From contig JANLJF010000019.1 of the NCBI GenBank assembly GCA_029255605.1, positions 39,413 to 103,412 of the forward strand: DNA of 64,000 bases, given 5' to 3'. The notes under the pieces were generated by a model. That model was not told the DNA's origin and did no database searches. It saw nothing but the letters and a program-made list of their open reading frames with translations. Positions 1 to 10,743 of this stretch are shown one piece after another (within the stretch, counting starts at the first letter, position 1; every line of letters starts with the position of its first letter). The translations under genes and the position numbers were made by a program. This DNA comes from Azovibrio restrictus (GTDB taxonomy: Bacteria > Bacteroidota > Bacteroidia > Chitinophagales > Chitinophagaceae).

Positions 1-192
1 CAGTATAAAAAGAATGTAGGACGAACCGTACTGGTAACCCCGGTGGAAGGTAAAGACATACTGGGCGTGCTAAAAGAGGTAAAAGAAAATGAAATAGTGC
101 TGGAGGTGAAGGTGCCTAAGAAAAAAGAAACAGTAATGGTGGATATACCACTTTCTGATATTAAAAAAATAGTAGTTCAAATTATATTTTAA
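1..192 (+). CDS. rimP: Ribosome maturation factor RimP, 3' end only
   Basis: The window opens inside an ORF whose last 63 residues read QYKKNVGRTVLVTP...KKIVVQIIF. This matches the C-terminal SH3-like domain of RimP, which helps assemble the 30S ribosomal subunit. The start and the N-terminal domain lie outside the window. It sits 32 bp upstream of nusA in the same direction, and rimP-nusA-infB is a widely conserved cluster, which supports the call. A short GCCC-GTAA-GGGC hairpin (199-210) lies between the two genes but lacks a T tract, so read-through into nusA is likely. Confidence 0.85.
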   Translation, partial: QYKKNVGRTVLVTPVEGKDILGVLKEVKENEIVLEVKVPKKKETVMVDIPLSDIKKIVVQIIF

Positions 193-224
193 AAAAATGC
201 CCGTAAGGGCTAAAAATTGATAAA

Positions 225-1481
225 ATGGCAAGTATCAATCTTATCGATTCGTTCCAGGAGTTTAAAGATGCAGAGAATATTGACCGTCCTACCTTGATGA
301 AGGTTATTGAAGATGTTTTCAAAACCTTGCTCCGTAAGAAGTACGGCACCGACGAGAATTTTGACGTTATCGTGAACGACCAGACAGGTGACCTTGAGAT
401 ATTTCGCCGCCGCGAGATAGTAGAAGATGGCATGTCTGAAGACGACAACCTGCAAATAGAATACTCTGAAGCTATATTGATAGAACCCGACTACAGTGTG
501 GGTGAAGAAGTGTATGAAGAAATAAATGTGGTTGACTTTGGCCGCCGTGCTATCCTGGCTGCCAAGCAAACACTGGCTGCCCGTATCGGCGACCTGAAAA
601 AGAACAACCTGCTGAAAAAATATGCTGATCGCGTAGGTGAAATAACCAGCGCAGAAGTATACCAGATATGGAAAAAAGAGATATTACTGCTGGATGATGA
701 GGGCAACGAGGTGATCCTGCCAAAATCAGAACAAATACCTACCGACTTCTTTAAGAAAGGCGAGGCGGTACGTGCAGTAGTGAAGAAAGTAGAAATGCGC
801 AACAATACGCCGGTTATCATACTGAGCCGTACACACTCTTCTTTCCTTGAAAAACTACTGGAAATAGAGGTGCCTGAAATAATGGATGGCCTGATAGTAG
901 TGAAGAAAATAGTACGCGAACCGGGCGAGCGCGCCAAAGTAGCCGTAGAAAGCTACGACGATCGTATAGACCCGGTAGGTGCCTGCGTAGGTATGAAGGG
1001 TAGCCGTATACACGGCATCGTTCGCGAACTGCGCAATGAAAATATAGATATAATAAACTTTACAAATAATACGCAACTGCTGATACAGCGTTCGCTCACT
1101 CCGGCCCGTATCAACCGTATGGAACTGGATACCGAAGGGCAACATGCTGATGTGTACCTTGAACCAGACCAGGTATCACTGGCCATTGGTAAAAAAGGTG
1201 TGAACATTAAGCTGGCGCAAGAGTTGACGGGGTATAGCATAGATGTATACCGCGATGCACAGGATGAAGGTGTGGATTACGATATCGACCTGGACGAATT
1301 CTCAGACGAGATAGACGGCTGGGTGATAGACGAGTTCAAGAAAATAGGCTGCGATACAGCGCTGAGCGTGCTGAACCTGTCTATAAATGAACTGGTGCGC
1401 CGTACCGACCTGGAAGAAGAAACCGTACGTGAAGTGCACGAGATACTGAAGGCCGAGTTCGACAACGAACAGAACGGTTAA
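225..1481 (+). CDS. nusA: Transcription termination/antitermination factor NusA
   Basis: A 418-residue protein with NusA layout: an N-terminal RNA-polymerase-binding domain (about 1-125), an S1 RNA-binding domain (about 130-200) and two KH domains. KH1 includes GACVGMKGSRIHGIVREL, and KH2 includes DQVSLAIGKKGVNIKLAQEL. An acidic C-terminal tail follows (about 355-418). NusA binds the elongating polymerase and modulates pausing, termination and antitermination. The length fits Bacteroidota NusA, which lacks the two C-terminal acidic repeats of the E. coli protein. The gene follows rimP and precedes infB, as in most bacteria. Confidence 0.97.
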   Translation: MASINLIDSFQEFKDAENIDRPTLMKVIEDVFKTLLRKKYGTDENFDVIVNDQTGDLEIFRRREIVEDGMSEDDNLQIEYSEAILIEPDYSVGEEVYEEINVVDFGRRAILAAKQTLAARIGDLKKNNLLKKYADRVGEITSAEVYQIWKKEILLLDDEGNEVILPKSEQIPTDFFKKGEAVRAVVKKVEMRNNTPVIILSRTHSSFLEKLLEIEVPEIMDGLIVVKKIVREPGERAKVAVESYDDRIDPVGACVGMKGSRIHGIVRELRNENIDIINFTNNTQLLIQRSLTPARINRMELDTEGQHADVYLEPDQVSLAIGKKGVNIKLAQELTGYSIDVYRDAQDEGVDYDIDLDEFSDEIDGWVIDEFKKIGCDTALSVLNLSINELVRRTDLEEETVREVHEILKAEFDNEQNG

Positions 1482-1551
1482 GGTTTCTTGAAATTTTTAA
1501 TGTGACGGGTTTCAAATTGCAGCTTGATAAGGCATTATCAGCAAAATGGCG

Positions 1552-1559
1552 TAGGTTTG
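1552..1559 (+). promoter_or_regulatory. Candidate -7 box for infB (TAGGTTTG)
   Basis: An exact match to the Bacteroidota -7 element TAnnTTTG lies in the 141-bp nusA-infB gap, about 63 bp before the infB start. No well-spaced -33 TTTG was seen, so it may be a secondary promoter inside the rimP-nusA-infB operon. Confidence 0.4.
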
Positions 1560-1622
1560 TAGATTAGGGCAAAGAGGCTAAGTAAAGGTACTTGGCAAAA
1601 AATTATTGAGTTAAATAACCGA

Positions 1623-4600
1623 ATGGCAACAGCAACAAAGACACCAAGATTACTGGCAGCAGCCAAGGAATTCAACATCGGTAAAGATACCCTTGTTGAG
1701 TACCTTACCGCGAAAGGATTTGAGATTAATGCCAGTAATCCGAATACCAAACTAACAGAGCCGATGTACGACGCTTTGCAGGCTGAGTTTGCGCAAGACA
1801 AAGCAGCCAAACGCAAAAGCGATGAAATAGCATTGCCTAAAGGTTCGCTGTTAGAAGGTATCAAAAAGACGAAAGACGACCTGGAACTGGGTGGGAAGGA
1901 AAAGAAAGCAGAAGTACAGGAAACACCGCCGCCCGCACCGGTAGTAGAAAAGAAGAAAGAAGAAAAGCCCGCAGTAGCACAAAAGCCTGCAGACAAAGAA
2001 GAAGAAAAGCCGAATGAACCGGCTAAAGAAGTGCCGGCACCGGAGCCTGTAAAAGACCCTGAGCCCGAAAAACGCATAGAACCGGTAAAAGAACCGGAAC
2101 CCGCGCCGCCCGCACAATCGCAAAGGATAGAAGAGCCCGCCGCAGAAGCTCCGGAAGCACCTGCACATATAGATGTGAAAGCGCCGAAGTTGGGTGGGCC
2201 CAATATATTAGGTAAGATAAACCTGGATGAAATAAACCAGTCATCGCGTCCTAAAAAAGGTGCAGCACCTAAAAAGGCAGCTGCCAAAGCAGAAGAACCT
2301 GCAAAAGAAGAACCTGCAAGAGAAGAAACAGTGCAACCGGTAGCGGAAACAAAACCGGAACCGGTAGCTGAAAAGCCACAGCCGCCTGTTACACCTCCTC
2401 CGGCACCTGAAAAAGAGCCGGAAGTGAAAGCAGCGCTCCAGGCCGAAAGCAGTGAAGAGGGCGATGAAAAGCCGGAACATATAGAAATGAAGGCGCCAAA
2501 ACTGGAAGGGCCAAAGATCATCGGTAGGATAGAACTGCCGGTATCCGGCGCTAACAGGGGCGATAGTAAAGAAAAACGTAACCGTAAACGCATACCGGTT
2601 CAAAAAAAACCGGAAACCTTTAATCCTGACCAGCAGGGCAACAGGCCCGGTGGGCAACAAGGACAAGGTGCACCGGGTGGCGACCGTCGTGGTGGGTTCA
2701 ACCAGGGCCAGGGCGGACAAAACCGCGGACAGGGTGGTGGCCAGCAAGGTGGCGACCGTCGTGGTGGTTTCAGTCAAGGCCAAGGCGGGCAAAACCGTGG
2801 TGGTTTTAACCAAGGAGACCGTCGTGGACCGGGTGGTGACCGTCGCGGGCCAAGGCAAGACAGGAATGCGCCGGTATCTGCACAGCAACAGGAAATTGAT
2901 GCTAAAGCAATACAGGAAAAAATCAAACAAACGCAGGCCAAGCTGGCAGGTGGTACCAGGAACAAAAACATGAAGTCCAAGTACCGCCGTAACAAGCGGG
3001 AAGAAATGGCTGAAAAACGTGCAGCTGCAGAGCAATCTGAACAAGGCAACGTAATACAGGTTACAGAGTTTATCTCTGTAAGCGAACTGGCCAACCTGCT
3101 GGATGTAAGCTTTGCTGATGTTATCAGCAAGTGTATGAGCCTGGGTATCATGGTGTCTATCAACCAACGCCTGGATGCGGAGGTGATAGAACTGGTATCG
3201 AGTGAGTTTGGTTACGATGTGGAATTCATCAACCTGGAACAGGAAGCTGATATAGAAGAAGAAGAAACTGATGATCCGGATGAATTGCAGTCGCGTGCAC
3301 CAATTGTTACTATCATGGGTCACGTTGACCACGGTAAAACATCATTGCTCGACTATATACGCGAAGCAAACGTAGTAGCCGGTGAGGCGGGTGGTATCAC
3401 TCAGCACATTGGTGCCTACCAGGTAACTACGCCTACAGGCAAGAAGATAACCTTCCTCGATACGCCGGGTCACGAAGCGTTTACCGCGATGCGTGCGCGT
3501 GGTGCCAAAGTAGCCGACGTAGCCGTTATTGTTGTGGCAGCGGATGACGCGATCATGCCTCAAACAAAAGAAGCCATATCGCACGCCCAGGCAGCCAACC
3601 TGCCAATGGTGTTCGCTATCAATAAAATAGATAAAGAGGGTGCTAACCCTGAAAAAATAAAAGAGCAACTGGCGCAGTTGAACATCTTGGTAGAAGACTG
3701 GGGTGGTAAATACCAAAGCCAGGAAATATCAGCCAAAAAAGGTCTGAATATAGACCTGCTACTGGAAAAAATATTGCTGGAAGCAGAACTGCTGGAACTG
3801 AAAGCCAATCCTGACAGGGATGCATCTGGTAGCGTTATCGAAGCATCGCTTGATAAAGGCCGTGGTTACCAATCTACCATACTGGTACAAAACGGAACAT
3901 TGGAACAAGGTGATATGATCGTGTGCGGACAGCACTATGGTAAGATCAAAGCAATGTTTAACGAGCGTGGCCAGCGTGTAGACAAAGCAGGCCCATCGGC
4001 ACCTGTGCAAGTATTGGGCCTGAATGGTGCACCGCAGGCTGGCGAGAAATTCAAAGTATTTGAAGATGAGAATGAGGCCAAGAATGTAGCCAATCACCGT
4101 GCACAGATATTGCGCGAACAAGGCATCCGCGCCCGTAAGCACATTACACTGGATGAAATTGGCCGTCGCCTGGCGTTGGGTAACTTTAAAGAACTGGCGC
4201 TTATCATCAAAGGTGACTTTGATGGTTCGGTAGAGGCACTGAGCGATTCTCTGCAGAAACTATCTACACCGGAAGTAGCGGTAAACATCGTACACAAAGG
4301 TGTGGGCCAGATAACCGAAAGCGATGTATTGCTGGCAACGGCATCAGATGCTATCATCCTTGGCTTCCAGGTGCGCCCGTCCATACAAACGTCAAGGCTG
4401 GCAGAACAGGAAAATATCGAGATTCGTTACTATTCTATCATCTACGATGCTATCGACGAGATCAAAAGTGCTATGGAAGGGCTGCTTGAACCGAAGATCG
4501 AGAAGAAAACAGTCGGCAATATTGAAGTACGCGAAATATACAAAATTGGCGGCGTAGGTACTATCGCCGGTTGTTACGTACTGGACGGCAAAATGAGCCG

Positions 4601-4799
4601 AAATACTAAACTGAATGTAGTTCGCGATGGTATAGTGGTTTACACCGGCGAGCTTGCATCACTGAAGCGCTTTAAAGACGATGTGAAAGAAGTGAGCGCA
4701 GGTTACGAGTGCGGTTTAATGATCAAAAACTATAACGATGTGCGCGTAGGCGATATCATTGAAGGTTTTGAAGAAGTGGAAGTGAAGCGTACCCTGTAG
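1623..4799 (+). CDS. infB: Translation initiation factor IF-2
   Basis: A 1058-residue GTPase that delivers initiator fMet-tRNA to the 30S subunit. Residues 1-60 form an IF2_N helical domain. A long low-complexity linker follows: first E/K/P-rich (about 90-310), then a Gly/Gln/Arg-rich stretch (about 340-415) with repeated GGDRRGGF and GQGGQNRG units. A second IF2_N-like segment lies near 480-530. The G domain shows G1 GHVDHGKT, G3 DTPGHEAF and G4 NKID, followed by domains II-IV. The linker also holds two copies of a KAPKLxGPxIxGxI motif. The long linker is typical of Bacteroidota IF2. A strong terminator follows the stop codon. Confidence 0.98.
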   Translation: MATATKTPRLLAAAKEFNIGKDTLVEYLTAKGFEINASNPNTKLTEPMYDALQAEFAQDKAAKRKSDEIALPKGSLLEGIKKTKDDLELGGKEKKAEVQETPPPAPVVEKKKEEKPAVAQKPADKEEEKPNEPAKEVPAPEPVKDPEPEKRIEPVKEPEPAPPAQSQRIEEPAAEAPEAPAHIDVKAPKLGGPNILGKINLDEINQSSRPKKGAAPKKAAAKAEEPAKEEPAREETVQPVAETKPEPVAEKPQPPVTPPPAPEKEPEVKAALQAESSEEGDEKPEHIEMKAPKLEGPKIIGRIELPVSGANRGDSKEKRNRKRIPVQKKPETFNPDQQGNRPGGQQGQGAPGGDRRGGFNQGQGGQNRGQGGGQQGGDRRGGFSQGQGGQNRGGFNQGDRRGPGGDRRGPRQDRNAPVSAQQQEIDAKAIQEKIKQTQAKLAGGTRNKNMKSKYRRNKREEMAEKRAAAEQSEQGNVIQVTEFISVSELANLLDVSFADVISKCMSLGIMVSINQRLDAEVIELVSSEFGYDVEFINLEQEADIEEEETDDPDELQSRAPIVTIMGHVDHGKTSLLDYIREANVVAGEAGGITQHIGAYQVTTPTGKKITFLDTPGHEAFTAMRARGAKVADVAVIVVAADDAIMPQTKEAISHAQAANLPMVFAINKIDKEGANPEKIKEQLAQLNILVEDWGGKYQSQEISAKKGLNIDLLLEKILLEAELLELKANPDRDASGSVIEASLDKGRGYQSTILVQNGTLEQGDMIVCGQHYGKIKAMFNERGQRVDKAGPSAPVQVLGLNGAPQAGEKFKVFEDENEAKNVANHRAQILREQGIRARKHITLDEIGRRLALGNFKELALIIKGDFDGSVEALSDSLQKLSTPEVAVNIVHKGVGQITESDVLLATASDAIILGFQVRPSIQTSRLAEQENIEIRYYSIIYDAIDEIKSAMEGLLEPKIEKKTVGNIEVREIYKIGGVGTIAGCYVLDGKMSRNTKLNVVRDGIVVYTGELASLKRFKDDVKEVSAGYECGLMIKNYNDVRVGDIIEGFEEVEVKRTL

Positions 4800-4819
4800 C
4801 GTACCTTAATATAATATTA

Positions 4820-4850
4820 AAGAAGAGGCTATTCGGCCTCTTCTTTTGTT
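4820..4850 (+). terminator. Intrinsic terminator after infB
   Basis: A perfect 10-bp stem, AAGAAGAGGC / GCCTCTTCTT, with a 6-nt loop is followed by a T-rich tail. It lies 20 bp past the infB stop and ends the nusA operon. Confidence 0.85.
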
Positions 4851-4945
4851 TTAATGTTAGGAGTAATAAAGCAAACGCAGGAAAGCAGCAGATAAATTAA
4901 TTAACTTCGCACACTCATAATTTTGAGGCTAATAATACGTTATAC

Positions 4946-6031
4946 ATGAGTTCTGTTCTGGAAAAGCTGGAAATGATAAAGGCGCGGTTTGATGATATGG
5001 GTGTGGCACTCACCAACCCGGAGATCGTGAACGATAACAAGAAGTTCTCGCAGATAAGCCGTGAATACCGCAAGCTGGAAAAGATAGTAGATGCCTATAA
5101 ACGCTACAAGGCTTGCATCGATGGTATCGAGTTTGCAAAGGAAGTGCTGGCAACGGAAAGCGATGCAGACCTGCGCGATATGGCTAAAGAAGACCTGGAT
5201 AAGCAGGAAGGCGAACTGGAAGCATTGGAAGGCGAAGTAAAACAACTATTGATACCTAAAGACCCGCAGGACGAGAAGAATGCCATTATAGAAGTGCGCG
5301 CGGGTACGGGTGGTGATGAAGCCAGCCTTTTTGCCGGCGACCTGTACAGGATGTACATGCGCTATTGTGAAAAGAAAGGCTGGAAAATAGCAGTACTTTC
5401 AGAAACAGAAGGTACCGTGGGTGGTTATAAAGAAGTGCAGCTGGAAGTAGAAGGTGAAGACGTATATGGTACGCTGAAATTTGAAAGTGGTGTGCACCGT
5501 GTGCAGCGTGTACCGGCTACGGAAGCCAGCGGCCGTGTACATACATCGGCAGCTACAGTGGCTATCATGCCGGAAGCTGAGGAGATAGATTTTGAACTGA
5601 AAGAAAGCGACCTGAAAATGGAAACAGCACGAAGCGGTGGTGCAGGTGGGCAGAACGTGAACAAGGTAGAAACGAAGGTGATATTAACACACGTACCCAC
5701 AGGTACGGTAATAACCTGCCAAACGGAACGTACCCAGCTTGGAAACCGTGAAAAAGCTACCCAGATGATGCGTACCAAACTATATGAAGAACAGGTGCGT
5801 AAACATGAAGACGAAATAGCCCGCAGGCGCAAAAGCCTTGTGAGCAGCGGTGACCGTAGTGCCAAAATACGCACGTACAACTATCCGCAGGGGCGTGTTA
5901 CCGACCACCGTATTAATATGACTATTTATAACCTGGATAGTTTTATGAATGGTGAAATTGATGAAATGCTGAGTGCCCTGCAATTTGCCGAAAACGCAGA
6001 AAAAATGCAGGCGGGCGAAACGGTTATATAA
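4946..6031 (+). CDS. prfA: Peptide chain release factor 1
   Basis: A 361-residue class I release factor recognising UAA and UAG. The catalytic GGQ motif is in [14 protein letters not shown]. The codon-recognition tripeptide PAT is seen in [17 protein letters not shown]2 would carry SPF, so this is RF1. The length is standard (about 360). It is transcribed separately from infB, whose terminator lies upstream. A variant promoter box TAACTTCG is at 4902-4909. Confidence 0.97.
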   Translation: MSSVLEKLEMIKARFDDMGVALTNPEIVNDNKKFSQISREYRKLEKIVDAYKRYKACIDGIEFAKEVLATESDADLRDMAKEDLDKQEGELEALEGEVKQLLIPKDPQDEKNAIIEVRAGTGGDEASLFAGDLYRMYMRYCEKKGWKIAVLSETEGTVGGYKEVQLEVEGEDVYGTLKFESGVHRVQRVPATEASGRVHTSAATVAIMPEAEEIDFELKESDLKMETARSGGAGGQNVNKVETKVILTHVPTGTVITCQTERTQLGNREKATQMMRTKLYEEQVRKHEDEIARRRKSLVSSGDRSAKIRTYNYPQGRVTDHRINMTIYNLDSFMNGEIDEMLSALQFAENAEKMQAGETVI

Positions 6032-6096
6032 GCTTAATCCGCACCATTGGATAATAATAACTATGTTTAAACCATCTTTTTAATCATAACCAGGAA

Positions 6097-7068
6097 ATGA
6101 GTACAACTCGTTTTGACATTGTAGACGTAGCGCAAACCCTGCGCGCTAAGCGACGCACCATTATCATCGTTACCATAGTAGCAGGTATATTGGGTGCTGC
6201 TTTTTACCTCATCAGCAAAAAGGAATATAAGGCAGAAGGCAGCTTCCTGATGACCAACCCGCTGTATACAGACCGCAACAACCTGTTTCAGAGCTGGGGT
6301 ATCAACTTCGTAGACTACTTTGCCGGTGATGATGATGTGGATAGGATCATGACCGTAGTAGAATCGGATACGGTGAAGCGTGCCGTAGCTGAAAAGCTGA
6401 ACCTGGCCGCTGCCTATGGCCTGGATGTATCGAAGCCCAAAGAGGCTAAAAAGCTGATGGACATTGTGAAGGACAACTACAAAGTGGTGCGCACAGAATA
6501 TAACAACTGTGATGTAAGCTATGTAGATACCGACCCGCAGCGCGCAGCCGAGGTGGTAAATGAGAGTATGCGTACCATAGAGCAGATATTCCGCGGCTAT
6601 TATATTGATCAGCGCAATCGCATGATAGCAGTACTGAATGCACAGGTGGTAACAATGGATAGTTCCATCAATGTATTGACGGACTCACTTGCCAATATGC
6701 GCGACAGGTATGGTATTTACAGCATCATCAACCCTGCACGCGAAAACCTGCAGGTTAGCGATGTAAAAGGCGGTGGTGCCGGTTTTGGCAGGGCCATAGA
6801 AGAAATACAAAACATAGAATCTATTAAAGACCAGTTGGTAATAGACCGCACGAAGTTCATTTCAAGAATGAATGAATATAAGACCACACAACATGAGAAG
6901 GATATAAAGCTGCTGCACATACTGTCATCTGCAAGGCCACCGGCAAAAGCTAAGCCACCGGGCCTCACACTTACTACCTTGTCTTGTGCACTGATAGGTT
7001 TTTTCTTTGCGTGCATATATATGCTCATATCCACTTATTACCGCCGTATTATAGTTATAGAGCGCTAA
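6097..7068 (+). CDS. Wzz-like polysaccharide chain-length/export protein
   Basis: A 323-residue membrane protein with the Wzz topology: a first membrane segment at about 22-41 (IIIVTIVAGILGAAFYLI), a long extracytoplasmic region with helical/coiled-coil character, a Pro-rich stretch (RPPAKAKPPG), and a second membrane segment at about 290-312. Wzz proteins control the length of O-antigen or exopolysaccharide chains. The stop codon abuts the next start codon (TAA then ATG), so it is coupled to the O-antigen-ligase-like gene. No Walker motif is present, so it is not a fused BY-kinase. Confidence 0.8.
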   Translation: MSTTRFDIVDVAQTLRAKRRTIIIVTIVAGILGAAFYLISKKEYKAEGSFLMTNPLYTDRNNLFQSWGINFVDYFAGDDDVDRIMTVVESDTVKRAVAEKLNLAAAYGLDVSKPKEAKKLMDIVKDNYKVVRTEYNNCDVSYVDTDPQRAAEVVNESMRTIEQIFRGYYIDQRNRMIAVLNAQVVTMDSSINVLTDSLANMRDRYGIYSIINPARENLQVSDVKGGGAGFGRAIEEIQNIESIKDQLVIDRTKFISRMNEYKTTQHEKDIKLLHILSSARPPAKAKPPGLTLTTLSCALIGFFFACIYMLISTYYRRIIVIER

Positions 7069-8550
7069 ATGGAGCTAGAACAGCAACAGACACCGTTGTT
7101 TACAGGCAAATGGGCACAAGCCCTGTGCTGGGGAGTACTTTTTATTTCCCTGGCGCTGTTTGCCTATAAGGGTGATTTCATGTATGCTGCTTTGCCGTTT
7201 GGTTTCCTGTTCCTGCTGCTGACGGGCGTAAACTGGAAAACAGCTTTCTGGGTATTCATTTTCAGCGTTCCCATATCTATGGATGTGGCGTTCTTTAATG
7301 ATACGCTGGCTACGTCGGTGCCAGATGAACCCATGATGTGGATATTCCTGCTATTGATAGCTGTACTGATAGCGCGCCAGCCCGGATTGATGTCGAGAGG
7401 GTGGCTAAGCAATCCATTGGTGCTTATCATAGCATTACAGTACGTATGGATGGTAGTAGCGGTTTGTTATTCGCATATGCCTTTGGTATCGCTGAAGTTC
7501 ATGGCTGCGAAAACATGGTTCCTTGTGTCCTTCTTTGTGCTGCCTCAATTCATATTTACAGAGAAGAAGGATTTTATAAAAGGTTTCTGGGTTACGTTCT
7601 TTCCATTGGTAGGTACCATTGTTGCGGTAGTGATAAGGCACGCTGCTATCGGTTTCAACTTTCGTAAGATAGAGCTGGCCATTGGCGATATATACTTCAA
7701 TCACGTAGATTATTCTACCGTCATGTCTATGTTCTACCCGTTGCTTTGGGTAGCATTACCACTCACAAAAGATAAAAATCCATTTCTACGCCTGGCACTG
7801 GTGGGGTTAATACTTGCCTTTATACCGGCTTTGTATGTAACCTATGCACGTGCGGCTATGCTGGCGGTGATATTTGCGATAGCAGTGGGTGTAGCTATCA
7901 GGCTGAGGCTGGCGAATGTCATTATGCCTGTATTCTTCCTGTCGCTTACCTTGCTGATAGGCTATATGGTGAAGGATAAAAAGTTCATGGATTTCCGTCC
8001 TGATTACGAACGTACGTTCATGCGCCAGAAGTTTACCGATCACGTTATTGCTACCTTCAAAGGGCAGGACATGTCGTCTATGGAACGCCTGTATCGCTGG
8101 GTGGCGGGTGCGCGTATGAGTATGGATGAACCTGTAAAAGGTTACGGTCCTAATACCTTCTACTATTATTACAAACCATACGGCGTACCGTCTTTTGAAA
8201 CATACGTGAGCCGCAACTTCGAAAAATCCACCACGCACAACTACTTCCTGTATATGCTCGTAGAGCAGGGCTGGCCGGCGATGATACTGTATGGTATTAT
8301 GGTAACGGTAGTAATAGCACAGGCACAGCGAACGTATCACCGTTTTAAAGACCGCTTTTATAAATGGGTAACGCTGGGTGTGGTCATGATGTTCAGCGCA
8401 GGCTTCATTAACAACTTCTTTTCAGAATTGATAGAAACCCATAAAGTAGGCTTTCTCTTTTACATGAGCATAGGCTTGCTGGTAGTGCTTACTGCCAAAA
8501 GCAAGCAACTGGAAAAAGAAGACGCAGAAAAGAATGCTGCTATTGCCTAA
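7069..8550 (+). CDS. O-antigen ligase/Wzy-like polytopic membrane protein
   Basis: A 493-residue hydrophobic protein with about 10-12 predicted membrane segments and one large extracytoplasmic loop (about 300-400) containing KGYGPNTFYYYYKPYG and TTHNYFLYMLVEQGW. The H-N-x-F/Y-L pattern after the loop is characteristic of the Wzy_C/O-antigen ligase superfamily, which joins or polymerises lipid-linked surface glycans at the periplasmic face. It directly abuts the Wzz-like gene. Ligase and polymerase cannot be told apart from sequence. Its stop codon overlaps that of convergent ispG. Confidence 0.8.
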   Translation: MELEQQQTPLFTGKWAQALCWGVLFISLALFAYKGDFMYAALPFGFLFLLLTGVNWKTAFWVFIFSVPISMDVAFFNDTLATSVPDEPMMWIFLLLIAVLIARQPGLMSRGWLSNPLVLIIALQYVWMVVAVCYSHMPLVSLKFMAAKTWFLVSFFVLPQFIFTEKKDFIKGFWVTFFPLVGTIVAVVIRHAAIGFNFRKIELAIGDIYFNHVDYSTVMSMFYPLLWVALPLTKDKNPFLRLALVGLILAFIPALYVTYARAAMLAVIFAIAVGVAIRLRLANVIMPVFFLSLTLLIGYMVKDKKFMDFRPDYERTFMRQKFTDHVIATFKGQDMSSMERLYRWVAGARMSMDEPVKGYGPNTFYYYYKPYGVPSFETYVSRNFEKSTTHNYFLYMLVEQGWPAMILYGIMVTVVIAQAQRTYHRFKDRFYKWVTLGVVMMFSAGFINNFFSELIETHKVGFLFYMSIGLLVVLTAKSKQLEKEDAEKNAAIA

Positions 8551-10556
8551 GCAACAGCAGGTTCTATCCAGGCTTCATTATCTTTCAGTAATTGTATCAG
8601 TTCGCTAACGGCTATTTCACTCGGCACATTTTTCTTTACTACTTCTTTGCCCTTGTATAGGGTTATTTTACCCGGGCCACTACCTACATAGCCAAAGTCA
8701 GCATCAGCCATTTCGCCCGGGCCGTTTACAATGCAACCCATAATGGCAATCTTCACACCCTTCAGGTGATTGGTAGCATTGCGAATTTTCGCCGTAGTTT
8801 CCTGCAGGTCAAAGAGGGTGCGGCCGCAACTGGGGCAGCTGATGTATTCCGTTTTGCTGATGCGTGTACGTGTAGCCTGCAGTATAGAAAAGCCGGTATT
8901 ATTCAGGAATTGATGATTGTTCTTTACTTCCAGGTAGGTGCGCCCTGTCATTTGTATGTTCTGCACCTGCTGCATGTTATTCCACAGCCATACACCGTCG
9001 CCCATGCCATCCAGCAGCAAGCCGCCAGCATCGGTTGCAAAGTCTATCAGTTGTTCATCTACTGTTTTGTCTTTATTCTCTATGCACAGTATCAGGGGGC
9101 ATTTCACTTGTTGCTCCATCAGTGCTATCACAAAGCGCCGGATGGATGGCATGCGGTGCGCATTGCTGCTTTCCAGGCACAGCACCACCTTTTCATTCCC
9201 TTTCAGTCTATCTATCAGCAGTGCCAGCATCTCCCATTCTGCGTTGGTATTTACCGTTACAAAATGCAGGTGTTCCGGTGCTGCAGCTAGTTGTAAATAT
9301 TCGCCGGCATGGTATAGCGGATGGTATTTTTCTTTATCACTGGCCTGATGCCATGTAGCATGGTTGCATATTACTTGCAATGTGCCGGGTAATGCAAAGT
9401 CGAGTATCTTATTGCCTGTGTAGATGTAGTCTGCTGCGGCATCGCCAATATTCCACTTGTCAGTAGCTTCATCGTATTTATAGCCTATAGCCTGCAGGTC
9501 GGTATGATGAATGGTGGCAGCATCTATATAGTCGGCCACTACTACGGGCACATGGCCGCTACCTATATTGTTTACGGTAACAGATGTACGCCTTGTATAC
9601 GCAAATGGATTGTAAGGCAATTGTATCTTTTCTGCATCACTCAATGGTTGCACAGGTTCGTGCAGTTGCCTGTTAGTATACCTGCCCACAATGTCTTTAC
9701 ATACCGGTATTTCAAACTCAGGGTCTTCCGTTAGCGATACACGTATCGTATCGCCAATGCCATCTTCCAACAGTGTGCCGATGCCTATGGCGCTTTTTAT
9801 ACGGCCATCTTCACCATCGCCCGCTTCTGTCACGCCCAGGTGCAGCGGGTAGCATTCGCCAAATTCATTGTCCATCTGTTGTATCAGCAAACGGTAGGCC
9901 TGCACCATCACCTGCGGGTTGCTCGATTTCATGCTCAATACTATCTGGTGATAGTTTTCATCACGCGCTATGCGCAGAAACTCCATGGCACTTTCTACCA
10001 TGCCTATTGGCGTATCGCCATAGCGGCTCATAATACGGTCGCTGAGCGAACCGTGGTTGGTACCTATGCGCATAGCAGTGCCATACTCTTTGCAAATCTT
10101 TACCAGCGGTGTAAAACGGTCACGTATGCGGTCTATTTCTGCACTGTATTCTGCATCTGTATATTCTATGATGTCAAACTTTTTCTTGTCAATATAGTTG
10201 CCGGGGTTTACACGTACTTTTTCTATAATCCGCGCAGCTATTTCGGCGGCATTGGGTGTAAAGTGTATATCGGCTACCAGTGGCGTATGATAACCCTGTG
10301 CTTCCAGTTGCTCTTTTATCACCCGCAGGTTCTCGGCCTCTTTCTTGCTGGGGGCGGTGATGCGCACCAGTTCTGCACCTGCTTCTATACAACGTATGGT
10401 TTGTGCCACTGTTGCGGCGGTATCCATCGTGTCGGTAGTGGTCATGGTTTGTATCCGTATCGGGTTGCCATTGCCCAATAGCAGGTCACCAACTTTTACT
10501 TCACGGGTTTTTAGTCTTTTGTAAGATGTTAAAGACGCACTGTAATACTGCAACAT
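8547..10556 (-). CDS. ispG: 4-hydroxy-3-methylbut-2-enyl-diphosphate synthase (GcpE), long type
   Basis: IspG makes HMBPP from MEcPP in the non-mevalonate isoprenoid pathway using a 4Fe-4S cluster. The N-terminal TIM barrel is evident (VKVGDLLLGNGNPIRIQTMT near the start). The C-terminal iron-sulfur domain has CPSCGRTLFDLQ and GCIVNGPGEMADADFGYVG, giving the C-x2-C...C ligand set. At 669 residues it is the long form with an inserted middle domain, as in other Bacteroidota and plants. The ORF track extends to 10670, but a promoter box TACCTTTG at 10579-10586 lies inside that extension. The ATG at 10556 (MLQYYSASL) is therefore the likely start. Its stop codon is interlocked with that of the convergent gene. 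Confidence 0.96.
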   Translation of the reverse strand: MLQYYSASLTSYKRLKTREVKVGDLLLGNGNPIRIQTMTTTDTMDTAATVAQTIRCIEAGAELVRITAPSKKEAENLRVIKEQLEAQGYHTPLVADIHFTPNAAEIAARIIEKVRVNPGNYIDKKKFDIIEYTDAEYSAEIDRIRDRFTPLVKICKEYGTAMRIGTNHGSLSDRIMSRYGDTPIGMVESAMEFLRIARDENYHQIVLSMKSSNPQVMVQAYRLLIQQMDNEFGECYPLHLGVTEAGDGEDGRIKSAIGIGTLLEDGIGDTIRVSLTEDPEFEIPVCKDIVGRYTNRQLHEPVQPLSDAEKIQLPYNPFAYTRRTSVTVNNIGSGHVPVVVADYIDAATIHHTDLQAIGYKYDEATDKWNIGDAAADYIYTGNKILDFALPGTLQVICNHATWHQASDKEKYHPLYHAGEYLQLAAAPEHLHFVTVNTNAEWEMLALLIDRLKGNEKVVLCLESSNAHRMPSIRRFVIALMEQQVKCPLILCIENKDKTVDEQLIDFATDAGGLLLDGMGDGVWLWNNMQQVQNIQMTGRTYLEVKNNHQFLNNTGFSILQATRTRISKTEYISCPSCGRTLFDLQETTAKIRNATNHLKGVKIAIMGCIVNGPGEMADADFGYVGSGPGKITLYKGKEVVKKNVPSEIAVSELIQLLKDNEAWIEPAVA

Positions 10557-10578
10557 ATAGCCTTCTGAAAATGCACTG

Positions 10579-10586
10579 CAAAGGTA
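10579..10586 (-). promoter_or_regulatory. -7 promoter box for ispG (TACCTTTG)
   Basis: An exact TAnnTTTG on the minus strand, 22 bp before the ATG at 10556. It implies a 5' leader of about 20 nt and argues against the longer ORF-track start. Confidence 0.65.
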
Positions 10587-10743
10587 ACAGGAATGGGTGA
10601 TGATGAAATGTGAAAATATCGGTTTTATAAATGTTTGTATTGTTTTATGTATCTGTCTATCCGTCAACAAATTGTTACCGTCTATGCCAAAACTTATGTT
10701 TTTTTGAGAAACAGTAGTATTTTAGCACAACCATTTACAGGTG

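Noticed and set aside
199-210. GCCC-GTAA-GGGC hairpin as a terminator before nusA
   Set aside because: The stem is only 4 bp and there is no following T run; it lies inside the conserved rimP-nusA operon.
1538-2593. 351-residue minus-strand ORF opposite infB, Ser/Gly-rich
   Set aside because: A shadow of the repetitive E/K/P-rich infB linker; the composition mirrors it and no domain is visible.
2650-2860. CRISPR-like short repeats
   Set aside because: They are imperfect, in-frame coding repeats of the IF2 Gly/Gln/Arg tract, not spaced direct repeats.
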